Assembly (NCBI GenBank): GCA_020200195.1
Contig: JAIVJE010000305.1
Coordinates: forward strand, 1-17,241
Direction of reading: 5' to 3'
DNA: 17,241 bases
From: Acidobacteriota bacterium
Lineage (GTDB): Bacteria; Acidobacteriota; Vicinamibacteria; Vicinamibacterales; 2-12-FULL-66-21
In this document: positions 1 through 7,838 of the stretch, piece by piece
How positions within the stretch are numbered: the stretch's first letter is position 1
Layout: the number at the start of each line of letters is the position of its first letter
Made by a program: the position numbers and the translations under genes
The notes under the pieces: model-generated
Databases searched by the model: none
What the model saw: the letters and a program-made list of their open reading frames with translations, nothing else
Told to the model about the DNA's origin: nothing

Positions 1-246
1 GTCTACAACGCCGCGCGCCTGAGAGATGCGGGCCGCTCCTTCCTGACGGAAGCGGCGATCTGCAAGCTGTTGGCGTCAGAAGTGGCCGAGCGTGTCAGCT
101 CGCTTGCCGTGAACCTGTTCGGCGGCAACGGCTTCGTCAAGGAATACCCGGTCGAGAAGCTGTTCCGCGACTCGAAAATCGGCCAGATTTACGAGGGGAC
201 CTCGAACCTGCAACTGCAGACAATCGCAAAGCAGATACTTGGATAG
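1..246 (+). CDS. Acyl-CoA dehydrogenase, C-terminal fragment (gene enters from the left edge)
   Basis: The frame is open from base 1 to the TAG at 244-246 and encodes 81 residues. They match the C-terminal helical domain of FAD-dependent acyl-CoA dehydrogenases, which oxidise acyl-CoA thioesters to enoyl-CoA and pass electrons to electron-transfer flavoprotein. The closing motif IYEGTSNLQ carries the Glu that acts as catalytic base in short- and medium-chain enzymes, preceded by the usual NLFGGNGFVKEYPVEKLFRD stretch. The start and N-terminal domains lie outside the window. It converges on a second dehydrogenase of the same superfamily at 289-1428, suggesting a fatty-acid or branched-chain acyl-CoA catabolic neighbourhood. 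The substrate cannot be told from this fragment. Confidence 0.93.
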   Translation, partial: VYNAARLRDAGRSFLTEAAICKLLASEVAERVSSLAVNLFGGNGFVKEYPVEKLFRDSKIGQIYEGTSNLQLQTIAKQILG

Positions 247-292
247 CCATCAGCTGTCAGCTCTCAGCTCTCCGCCATCAGCTTCCAGCTAT
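247..292. repeat. CAGCT-word degenerate array between convergent genes
   Basis: The 42-base gap between two convergent acyl-CoA dehydrogenase genes consists of variants of CATCAGCT, GTCAGCT, CTCAGCT and TTCCAGCT. It starts directly after the left gene's TAG, and the minus-strand gene's TAG (289-291) lies inside the last word. The reverse complement reads as AGCTGGAAGCTGATGG-type words, also found at 5868-5910. Function is unknown. Confidence 0.6.
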
Positions 293-1428
293 TGAAGGAT
301 TTGCTCGGCAATCACCATTCGCTGCACTTCTGACGTCCCCTGGTAGATTTCCGTGGCGCGGACGTCCCGGAACAGGCGTTCGACAACGGATCCGCGTCGA
401 TACCCTTTTGACGCGAGAATCTGCATCGCCTTGTCGGCCGCGTGGTGGGCCGCTTCGGACGCGAACAGCTTCGCCATCGATGCGTCCAGCGTCGCGCGCG
501 CGTGGCGCTGCCGCGAGTCGGCGGCCTTGAGCGTCAGCATGCGCGCGGCGTCGAGCTCTGTCGCCATGTCCGCAAGCATCCACTGAATCGCCTGGTAGTT
601 GCCGATCGGCTGACCGAAAGCCTCGTGCGTTCTGGCATGGTGCAGCGCCTCGTCGAGCGCCGCCTGGCCGACGCCGAGCGCCTGCGCCGCGATGGCCACG
701 CGGCCGCCGTCGAGCGCCCACATCGCGATCCGAAAGCCATCGCCCGCGGCGCCGAGAAGGGCATCGGTGCCGACTCGCACATCATGGAACTCCAGGTCCA
801 TGCAGCCGAGCCCCCGGACACCGAGCGAGTCCGCGGTCGTGACTCGTGAGAGGCCCGGAGCGTCGATCGGAACCAGAAACGCGCTGACGCCCCGGCCCCG
901 CAACCCGGGCTCCGTCGCGGCGAATACCACCACGAGATCGGCAGCTTCGGCGTTGGCGACCCACACCTTGCGGCCGCTGATGACGTAGCCCCGTTCGTCC
1001 AGCCGGGCTACGGTCTGCTGGTTGGCCGCGTCGGAGCCGGCGTGCTCCTCCGACAAGGCAAACGATCCAATCGATTCCCCGATCGCAATCCGTCGAAGCC
1101 ACTGCTCCTTCTGGGAGTCGGACCCGAATTCCTCGAGAGGTTCACCGACCAGCGAGTTGTTGACCGCCGCGATGACCGCAACCACGGCGCTGCCCCGGGC
1201 GAGCGCTTCGATGCCCAGCGCGTAGCTGACGTAATCGCGCCCGCCGCCGCCCCACGGGGGGGCGATCGTCATCCCCATCAAACCGAGCCGGGCCGCCTCG
1301 CGAATCAGCTCGCGCGGAAACGCCGCGTCTTCGTCGATCGCTGCAGCCTGCGGCCGGACACGGTCGGTGGCAAACTGCTCGACGGTCTGCTGAAACGCTT
1401 TCTGTTCGGGAGAAATCTCGAGAATCAT
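289..1428 (-). CDS. Acyl-CoA dehydrogenase, full length, with Gln in place of the usual catalytic Glu
   Basis: This 379-residue protein has the usual length and three-domain plan of the family: N-terminal helical domain (about 1-120), beta domain with the flavin-contact stretch FALSEEHAGSDA (about 121-230), and C-terminal helical domain. The expected role is flavin-dependent alpha,beta-desaturation of an acyl-CoA, feeding electron-transfer flavoprotein in the cytoplasm. The C-terminal signature reads IYQGTSEVQR, so residue 363 is Gln where short- and medium-chain enzymes have the proton-abstracting Glu; the codon is CAG. The partial neighbour keeps Glu. The base may sit elsewhere, as in some subfamilies, or activity may differ. 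The ATG at 1428 follows the HIT gene's stop by 5 bases, so the two are probably co-transcribed. Substrate is unknown. Confidence 0.93.
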   Translation of the reverse strand: MILEISPEQKAFQQTVEQFATDRVRPQAAAIDEDAAFPRELIREAARLGLMGMTIAPPWGGGGRDYVSYALGIEALARGSAVVAVIAAVNNSLVGEPLEEFGSDSQKEQWLRRIAIGESIGSFALSEEHAGSDAANQQTVARLDERGYVISGRKVWVANAEAADLVVVFAATEPGLRGRGVSAFLVPIDAPGLSRVTTADSLGVRGLGCMDLEFHDVRVGTDALLGAAGDGFRIAMWALDGGRVAIAAQALGVGQAALDEALHHARTHEAFGQPIGNYQAIQWMLADMATELDAARMLTLKAADSRQRHARATLDASMAKLFASEAAHHAADKAMQILASKGYRRGSVVERLFRDVRATEIYQGTSEVQRMVIAEQILQ

Positions 1429-1433
1429 CAGCC

Positions 1434-1928
1434 TCAGCGCGATTGTGAAAGCCGCTCGAAGATCGGCCTGAGCCGCGCCGCGGCCTGCGCAAGTTCCTCG
1501 GGGAGCACGCGCGTCTCTCCCACGACGGACATGAAGTTGGTGTCACCGTTCCAGCGGGGAACCACGTGCATGTGTATGTGGTCGAGAACGCCGGCGCCGG
1601 CCGCCTTGCCCAGGTTGATGCCCAAGTTCAGGCCGTGCGGCGCATAAGCTTCGCCGAGCGCCACTTCCGCGCGCCGCGTCAGTTCCATCAGCTCGGACAG
1701 CTCAGCAGACGACGCGCTCGCCAGGCTTGGAATGTGCCGGTTGGGCACGACCATCAGGTGGCCGTTGTTGTAGGGATACAAATTCAGGATGACGAAACAG
1801 TCGCTGCCTCGGAAGAGGACGAGCGATGAGGCCGTGTCGTCGCTGAGGGCATCACAAAAGACGCAGACCGTCGACTTCGCGCTGCCATCCACGTAGGCCA
1901 GCCTCCACGGAGACCACAGCTGGCGCAC
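1434..1928 (-). CDS. HIT-family nucleotide hydrolase or phosphorylase
   Basis: This 164-residue histidine-triad protein has the signature HIHMHVVPRW at about 117-126; His119 is the expected nucleophile that forms a nucleotidyl intermediate. The start MRQLWSPWRLAYV followed by CVFC (Cys22 and Cys25) and the NPYNNGHLMVV-like segment (here LYPYNNGHLMVV) are typical of the Ap4A-phosphorylase-like or AMP-hydrolysing HIT branch. It probably cleaves dinucleoside polyphosphates or nucleoside phosphoramidates in the cytoplasm. The GTG start at 1928 shares its first base with the TAG of the upstream IHF-like gene (TAGTG), indicating translational coupling. The next gene, an acyl-CoA dehydrogenase, starts 5 bases after its stop. 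The exact substrate is not determinable from sequence. Confidence 0.92.
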   Translation of the reverse strand: MRQLWSPWRLAYVDGSAKSTVCVFCDALSDDTASSLVLFRGSDCFVILNLYPYNNGHLMVVPNRHIPSLASASSAELSELMELTRRAEVALGEAYAPHGLNLGINLGKAAGAGVLDHIHMHVVPRWNGDTNFMSVVGETRVLPEELAQAAARLRPIFERLSQSR

Positions 1929-2281
1929 TAGACTTCGAGGACGTCCGGTCCGGACACCGCTGCGGGCGGCCGAAGCGGCGCGCCGTCCGCTTCGCGGTTG
2001 ATCAGCTCCTTGAGCTCCTTGCCCGGCTTGAAGTACGGCACCTTCTTCGGCGGCACATCCACCTTGTCGCCGGTCTTCGGGTTGCGGCCCTTCCGTGGCT
2101 CGCGGCGGCGCAGCCGGAAACTGCCGAACCCTCGCAGTTCGATCTTCTCACCCCGGTGCAGCGCGTCGATGATGCTCTTGAAGACGGTATCGACAATGAC
2201 CTCGGAGTGCTTCTTCGTCAAATCCGAAACGCGCGAGACTTCCTCCACGAGCTCCGCTTTGGTCATGCTGCCGGTATTCAT
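1928..2281 (-). CDS. ihfB: HU/IHF-family nucleoid protein, IHF-beta-like
   Basis: This 117-residue protein begins MNTGSMTKAELVEEV and has the HU/IHF core: dimerisation helices, the GFGSF turn (about 52-56), the DNA-intercalating arm with GRNPKTG, and VPYFKPGKELKELIN, which resembles IHF-beta more than HU. About 17 extra residues follow the core. The ATG at 2281 is preferred over further upstream in-frame starts because a GGGAG ribosome site lies just before it and the longer version runs into repeat sequence. It bends and compacts DNA as a dimer; no alpha partner is in the window. It follows rpsA on the same strand, matching the known rpsA-ihfB order of other bacteria. An HU label would also be defensible. 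Confidence 0.9.
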   Translation of the reverse strand: MNTGSMTKAELVEEVSRVSDLTKKHSEVIVDTVFKSIIDALHRGEKIELRGFGSFRLRRREPRKGRNPKTGDKVDVPPKKVPYFKPGKELKELINREADGAPLRPPAAVSGPDVLEV

Positions 2282-2307
2282 TGGTTGCTCCCTTTCGCTC
2301 ACCGAGG

Positions 2308-2397
2308 GTGCACGTCCAGAGTGCAATATGCAGGGGGTGCCGTGCTGTGCACGTGCACGGCACCGCACGTTGCACGCTGTACCCTGCACGTGCACTC
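2308..2397. repeat. GTGCACGT-word repeat with long imperfect inverted repeat (rpsA-ihfB spacer)
   Basis: The 137-base gap between rpsA and ihfB holds repeated GTGCACGT and TGCACGTGCAC words. GGTGCCGTGC (2336-2345) is perfectly complementary to GCACGGCACC (2355-2364) with a 9-base loop. An outer pair, GAGTGCA (2319-2325) with TGCACTC (2391-2397) and TGCAGGG (2329-2335) with CCCTGCA (2382-2388), extends the stem around a roughly 17-base bulge. In RNA read leftwards it could end or attenuate transcription after rpsA, but no T-run follows. Role is inferred only from the structure. Confidence 0.6.
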
Positions 2398-2418
2398 TTC
2401 CTCGCCGCCATCAGCATC

Positions 2419-4185
<1,767 letters not shown>

Positions 4186-4252
4186 GCGAAACGGGTCCTC
4201 CTCGGTCTTCCTCACCGGGATCTCAGCTCCGGCGGGCTGTAGATAGCATCGC

Positions 4253-4280
4253 TTGAATTTGCGATAAGCACTAGAATATA
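4253..4280 (+). promoter_or_regulatory. Possible promoter for the DUF6335-type gene
   Basis: TTGAAT (4253-4258), a 16-base spacer and AATATA (4275-4280) form a weak sigma70-like match. Transcription would begin near 4287, leaving a leader of about 20 bases that contains the GAGAGG ribosome site (4295-4300). The -10 hexamer coincides with that of the opposite rpsA promoter. Confidence 0.35.
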
Positions 4281-4304
4281 CATCACTTACGGACGAGAGG
4301 TCAA
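4275..4304 (-). promoter_or_regulatory. Probable sigma70-type promoter for rpsA
   Basis: On the minus strand TTGACC (4304-4299), an 18-base spacer and TATATT (4280-4275) give a good housekeeping promoter match. The start would be near 4268, giving a leader of about 80 bases before the rpsA ATG at 4185. The -35 element overlaps the ribosome site of the divergent gene at 4308. Confidence 0.55.
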
Positions 4305-4307
4305 TTC

Positions 4308-5177
4308 ATGGCCAAGAAGCGTGCAAAGCGCAAAACCGGTGTGGCCCGCCGTCGGCGTTCCAGTACGGGACGCAAGCAGGCACGGACGAACAGACGGGCT
4401 GGGTCGAGCGCTCGGGCAGCCGCCCGAAGCGGGGCTGCACAACGACGTGCGCGCGCCGCCAAGCGCACTGGCCCGCGGAAGTCGGCCCGCGCGAAAGCAC
4501 CGAAACGCAAGTTACGCACGAAGACGGCCTCTCGGTCACGGTCAAATCGCCGCGCCCGCAAGGCTGCGCCGACGCGCATCAGGCGCTCGGCGGCGGTGAA
4601 ATCCCAGGGAAAGCAGCGGTCTTCACCCCGTTTGCCACGCCGCGGTGGGACGGGGCGCGAAGAAACGCTCGCGCAAACCCCGGAGACCGGACGGTCCGTC
4701 AGCGGTCGCACCAATCCGATGCCGACCAAGCGATCGACCGGCACGGTGGCTGGCGCCGGGTCTTCAAGACGCGCCCCGGCACTCGAACGCGCACGCCGTC
4801 AGCTCCGCGAGCTCGACGAGACCGTGCCATCCCCCCCGTCGAGCCTAAACCTCGACCGTCGGCCATCAGCCGCCCGCAGCGGGCGCCACGAGCTGCGCGA
4901 AGCACGGCTGGAGCACAACGAAACGAGTCCCGTGCTGACCGGCGGTGACGTGGATGCGAACTGGGAAGACGCGTACGCGGTCGGCGATGAATCGCCGGGG
5001 GGCGACAATCCGACCCCCGATCAGGATCGCGTGGACGACATCGGCAAGGCGCTCGGAGTGGAGTATCAGGACAACGAAGAATTGAAAGCGTCCGACAAAA
5101 TCGTCGAGCGCGACCGGCACCGCTGGGAGCTCGACCCCGCGTCGGCAGAAGACTACAGGGACAGGGATAAAGAGTAG
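4308..5177 (+). CDS. Basic histone-like tail joined to a DUF6335-type domain
   Basis: This 289-residue protein has two very different halves. Residues 1 to about 125 are rich in Lys, Arg, Ala and Ser (MAKKRAKRKTGVARRRR at the start), like bacterial histone-H1-like tails, and should be disordered and nucleic-acid binding. Residues about 205-285 are acidic and resemble the uncharacterised DUF6335 family: SPVLTGGDVDANWEDAY, then PTPDQDRVDDIGKALGVEY, then ERDRHRWELDPASAEDYRDR. The ATG at 4308 follows GAGAGG. I know of no function for this domain; a nucleoid-associated or stress role is only a guess. It lies on the opposite strand between rpsA and cmk, genes that are often adjacent, so it looks inserted. 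Codon use is similar to its neighbours. The domain call is from memory of the family pattern. Confidence 0.85.
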   Translation: MAKKRAKRKTGVARRRRSSTGRKQARTNRRAGSSARAAARSGAAQRRARAAKRTGPRKSARAKAPKRKLRTKTASRSRSNRRARKAAPTRIRRSAAVKSQGKQRSSPRLPRRGGTGREETLAQTPETGRSVSGRTNPMPTKRSTGTVAGAGSSRRAPALERARRQLRELDETVPSPPSSLNLDRRPSAARSGRHELREARLEHNETSPVLTGGDVDANWEDAYAVGDESPGGDNPTPDQDRVDDIGKALGVEYQDNEELKASDKIVERDRHRWELDPASAEDYRDRDKE

Positions 5178-5391
5178 CCTCTCATTGCGGATTCGCTAAT
5201 TGGAAATTGGCGAATTGATTGACGAGTGTTGATTGAAGAATTGCGGATTATTCGGCAATTCAGAGATTGGACGGCTGGATCCGATCGCAATCTCCTAATT
5301 GGCAATCTCCGAATAATCAGCAATCTTCAATTGTCCATCCGGCAATCAATCCCGCAATTCCCAATTAGCGAATCCCCCAATTCTTGATTCG
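5178..5391. repeat. AATTGG/GATTG word array forming a roughly 190-base imperfect inverted repeat
   Basis: This AT-rich stretch in a GC-rich window consists of recurring AATTGG, GATTG, GGATTCGC and ATTATTCGG words. The two halves are imperfect reverse complements about base 5282 without net insertions. GATTCGCTAATTGG (5190-5203) pairs with 5361-5374, GATTATTCGG (5246-5255) with 5309-5318, and ATTGATTG (5214-5221) with 5343-5350, all in the same register. Between 5186 and 5378 roughly two thirds of positions pair. It separates the convergent DUF6335-type gene from cmk and supplies the last codons and stop of cmk. It could act as a bidirectional terminator, a cruciform or a non-autonomous mobile repeat; no terminal duplication is evident. 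Confidence 0.7.
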
Positions 5392-5822
5392 CTGCAGTAC
5401 CTGTTCGACCACCTCGTCGATCGGCATCCCAGTGGTATCGATGGCGACCGCGTCGGGCGCCTGGGCAAGCGGTGAGGCGGCGCGCGTCCGATCGCTGTGA
5501 TCGCGCGCCTCGAGCGCGGACGCGATGTCGTGGACCGCAGCGCGGCCGCGTCGATCTCCGGTGTCCGTATCGCGTCCGCGACATCCTGACCGTCAACCCG
5601 GATCACCCCGTCACCAACCTCGAGCCGGACCTGCGAGGCCAGCGCCGCGATCTTCTCTTCGTCCTCGAGTGCAACCGATTCGTGCAGCGCCTTCCAGGCC
5701 ACCGCACGGTACATGGCGCCAGTATCGATGTGACGGTATCCAAGCCGCTTCGCGACCGCGCGCGCAACCGTCCCCTTCCCCGCTCCAGATGGTCCGTCGA
5801 TGGCGACGATCAAGGGTCGCAT
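5365..5822 (-). pseudogene. cmk: Cytidylate kinase with internal deletion and frame change
   Basis: The first 94 or so residues are a good CMP kinase N-terminus: MRPLIVAIDGPSGAGKGT with the P-loop at 10-18, DTGAMYRAVAW, and IRTPEIDAAA. Near 5533-5550 the conserved frame shifts. The other frame gives the normal C-terminus, ALEARDHSDRTRAASPLAQ, then DAVAIDTTGMPIDEVVEQV, ending NWGIR with TAA at 5367-5365. The block normally between them, about 65-70 residues including the DGRDxGTVVFPDA region, is absent. Intact enzymes have about 225 residues and convert CMP or dCMP to the diphosphate. As given, the gene cannot make an active kinase. An assembly collapse is the likelier cause, because both ends look under selection. 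The ATG at 5822 is chosen from the conserved N-terminus; the ribosome site is weak. Confidence 0.88.
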
Positions 5823-5867
5823 TGCTGAAACCGATCTCACCACATGAATCGGGCGATCGGCAATGGG

Positions 5868-5910
5868 CGATCGGCATCAGCTGATGGCTGATAGCTGATA
5901 GCTGGAGGCT
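5868..5910. repeat. CTGAT/AGCTG-word array upstream of the hydrolase gene
   Basis: Variants of CTGATGGCTGATAGCTGATAGCTGGAGGCT occur in tandem (written here in units: CTGATGG, CTGATAG, CTGATAG, CTGGAGG). It is the same word family, in the opposite orientation, as 247-292. A separate pair of GGGCGATCGGCAAT/GGGCGATCGGCATC words lies just before it (about 5848-5877). It sits between the divergent cmk and hydrolase genes, so it could overlap promoter elements; none is clear. Confidence 0.55.
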
Positions 5911-5924
5911 TTGAGCGGTGAGCT

Positions 5925-7088
5925 ATGATCTCGCGTGTGCGCGCCAGACGGACTCTGACGCTCGGCTTGCCGATCTTGGTGCTGCTCATCGGCTTCGCCG
6001 CGCACGATTACGTACGCGGCGCGGTGTTCCTCGTCAGAGCCGCAGGCATCGAGGGCATCGCCGGAACCGCCGCACGCTGGGACGCGGAGGACGTGTCCGA
6101 GCAGTCCCAGCCGATCCCGTGGCGCGGCGGAGGCCTGCCAGGCCGGTTGTTCCGTCCGTCGAGTGGCGGCGGCCGGCCCATTCTGCTCGTGCCAGGCGTG
6201 CATGCCGCCGGCGTTGACGAGCCCCGGCTGATGAAGCTCGCGCGAGACCTGGCCGCGACGGGCCATCCCGTGCTCACCGCGGGGCCCCCTGATCTCGCCG
6301 CCTACAGCGTCACGCCACGCAGCACCGATATGATCGAGGACGCCGCGCTCTGGCTGTCGCGGCAGCCTGGCGTCGCGGTCGGCGACGGCCGCATCGGCAT
6401 GATGGGAATCAGCTTTGCGGGCGGACTGTCGATCGTCGCCGCCGGGCGTCCCTCACTCGCCGATCGCGTGGCCTACGTGATGTCGCTCGGAGGCCACGGC
6501 GATCTGCCGCGGACGCTGCGGTATCTGTGCACCGGCATCCAGCCTGACGGCGCCGTACGTGCGCCGCACGACTACGGGCTCGCCATCATTCTGCTTGGCG
6601 TGGCGGACAAGGTCGTGCCGTCCGAACAGGCGGACGCGCTACGCCAGGTAATTCTGTCGTTTCTCGAAGCATCACGCCTCGACATGGTCGATGTGACGCG
6701 CGCCAAGGCCGAGTTCGCTCGGACCTCGTCGCTTGCCGCGGCACTCCCCGAACCGGCAAAGACGATGATGTCCTACGTCAATACGCGCGACGTCGCCCGT
6801 CTCGGGTCGATCCTCCTGCCTCATACCGCTACCCTTGGCGGCGATCCGTCTTTGTCGGCCTCGCGGTCCCCCGCGCCCCGCTGTCCGGTGTACCTTCTGC
6901 ACGGATCGGACGACAACGTAGTGCCGACCGTCGAGTCGATCCTTCTGGCCCGCGAGCTGCGGCAACGCGGGGTCGAGGTCCACGTCGTCACCACCCCGCT
7001 CATCACCCATGCACGGGTCGACCGTACCGCGTCCGCAGGGGCGATGTGGGAGCTGATCATGTTCTGGGGAGATCTGCTCGATGAGTAA
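5925..7088 (+). CDS. Membrane-anchored alpha/beta hydrolase
   Basis: This 387-residue protein has an N-terminal hydrophobic segment (about 11-28, LTLGLPILVLLIGFAAHDYV region) after a positively charged start, suggesting a membrane anchor or uncleaved signal with the enzyme outside the cytoplasm. The fold is shown by ILLVPGVHAAG (oxyanion region, about 86-96), the nucleophile elbow GISFAG with Ser163, YLLHGSDDNVVP with the likely acidic residue, and ITHARVD with the likely catalytic His near the C-terminus. It should hydrolyse an ester, amide or similar bond; the substrate is not recognisable. The ATG at 5925 follows GAGCGGTGAG. Its stop overlaps the rluB start by 8 bases, so the two genes are coupled although their functions appear unrelated. 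Confidence 0.85.
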   Translation: MISRVRARRTLTLGLPILVLLIGFAAHDYVRGAVFLVRAAGIEGIAGTAARWDAEDVSEQSQPIPWRGGGLPGRLFRPSSGGGRPILLVPGVHAAGVDEPRLMKLARDLAATGHPVLTAGPPDLAAYSVTPRSTDMIEDAALWLSRQPGVAVGDGRIGMMGISFAGGLSIVAAGRPSLADRVAYVMSLGGHGDLPRTLRYLCTGIQPDGAVRAPHDYGLAIILLGVADKVVPSEQADALRQVILSFLEASRLDMVDVTRAKAEFARTSSLAAALPEPAKTMMSYVNTRDVARLGSILLPHTATLGGDPSLSASRSPAPRCPVYLLHGSDDNVVPTVESILLARELRQRGVEVHVVTTPLITHARVDRTASAGAMWELIMFWGDLLDE

Positions 7089-7833
7089 GGACGCCGGCAA
7101 GCCAGAGCGCCTCCAGAAGATACTTTCCGCAGCAGGCGTCGCCTCACGGCGGCTCTCCGAGCAGCTGATCTCGGACGGCCGCGTATCAGTCAATGGTTCG
7201 ACTGTCACCGAGCTCGGAACGAAGGCCGATCCGGCCCGTGACGAGATTCGTGTGGACGGCCGCCGGATTCAAGTCAAGCAGCGGCCGCGCTACATCCTGT
7301 TGTACAAGCCGCGAGGGTATGTCACGACGCGGTCGGATCCGCAGAATCGACCGACGGTCATCGACCTGATGAGCGCGATCAAGGAATACATCTACCCTGT
7401 GGGCCGGCTGGACTACGACTCCGAAGGTCTTCTGCTGCTGACCAACGACGGCGGCCTGGCAGCCCACCTCACGCACCCGCGTCACGAGGTCGAGCGCGTG
7501 TACCAGGCACGCGTTCGCGGTATTCCGGACGCGCACGATGTGCAACGTCTGCAGAAGGGACTCGTGGTCGACGGACGGCGGACGAGCCAGGCGCGCGTCA
7601 CGCTCGAAGAGACGCTGGAGGCGCCGAGCGGGCCGCAGGCGCTGCTGCTGCTGTCGATTCGCGAGGGACGCAACCGGCAGGTGCGCAAGATGTTCGACGC
7701 GGTGGGGCACCCCGTCATGCGACTGCGGCGGATCCGCATCGGCCCGATCCAGGACGACGCGTTGAAGCCGGGGCACTATCGCGAGCTGACGCCGGGAGAA
7801 GTGACGAAGCTGCGGCGAGCCGCAGGCCTATGA
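7081..7833 (+). CDS. rluB: 23S rRNA pseudouridine synthase, RluB/RsuA family
   Basis: This 250-residue protein has an N-terminal S4 RNA-binding domain (about 9-65, ERLQKILSAAGVASRR onward) and an RsuA-type catalytic domain with YILLYKPRGYVTT and GRLDYDSEGLLLLTNDG. Asp111 in GRLD is the expected catalytic residue that isomerises uridine. The RNA-contact loop EGRNRQVRKMFDAVGHPV is intact. RluB is preferred over RsuA or RluE because of the full S4 domain and its position beside scpAB, but the exact rRNA position is not proven. The ATG lies inside the end of the hydrolase gene. The gene converges on scpB with 5 bases between the stops; in many bacteria rluB instead follows scpB on the same strand. 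Confidence 0.92.
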   Translation: MSKDAGKPERLQKILSAAGVASRRLSEQLISDGRVSVNGSTVTELGTKADPARDEIRVDGRRIQVKQRPRYILLYKPRGYVTTRSDPQNRPTVIDLMSAIKEYIYPVGRLDYDSEGLLLLTNDGGLAAHLTHPRHEVERVYQARVRGIPDAHDVQRLQKGLVVDGRRTSQARVTLEETLEAPSGPQALLLLSIREGRNRQVRKMFDAVGHPVMRLRRIRIGPIQDDALKPGHYRELTPGEVTKLRRAAGL

Positions 7834-7838
7834 CGCTT

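Noticed and set aside
1042..1647. A 201-codon plus-strand frame across the dehydrogenase-HIT junction
   Set aside because: It is antisense to two well-conserved genes and shows no domain or ribosome site.
2282..2395. A 38-residue N-terminal extension of the IHF-like protein
   Set aside because: The extension translates the repeat array and is unlike any HU/IHF start; the ATG at 2281 has a good GGGAG site.
5178..5391. CRISPR array or integron attC sites in the AATTGG array
   Set aside because: No constant repeat-spacer period exists, units vary in sequence and length, and no cas or integrase gene is present.
5327..5596. A separate 89-codon gene overlapping the end of cmk
   Set aside because: It is a third frame across the cmk tail; the conserved tail is read in the frame that gives DRTRAASPL and IDEVVEQV.
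5365..5822. Programmed frameshift in cmk
   Set aside because: A slip cannot restore the missing central block; there is no slippery site, and the same defect type occurs in tdk and htrA.
7834..7838. A terminator between rluB and scpB
   Set aside because: Only 5 bases separate the stops and no stem with a T-run is visible.
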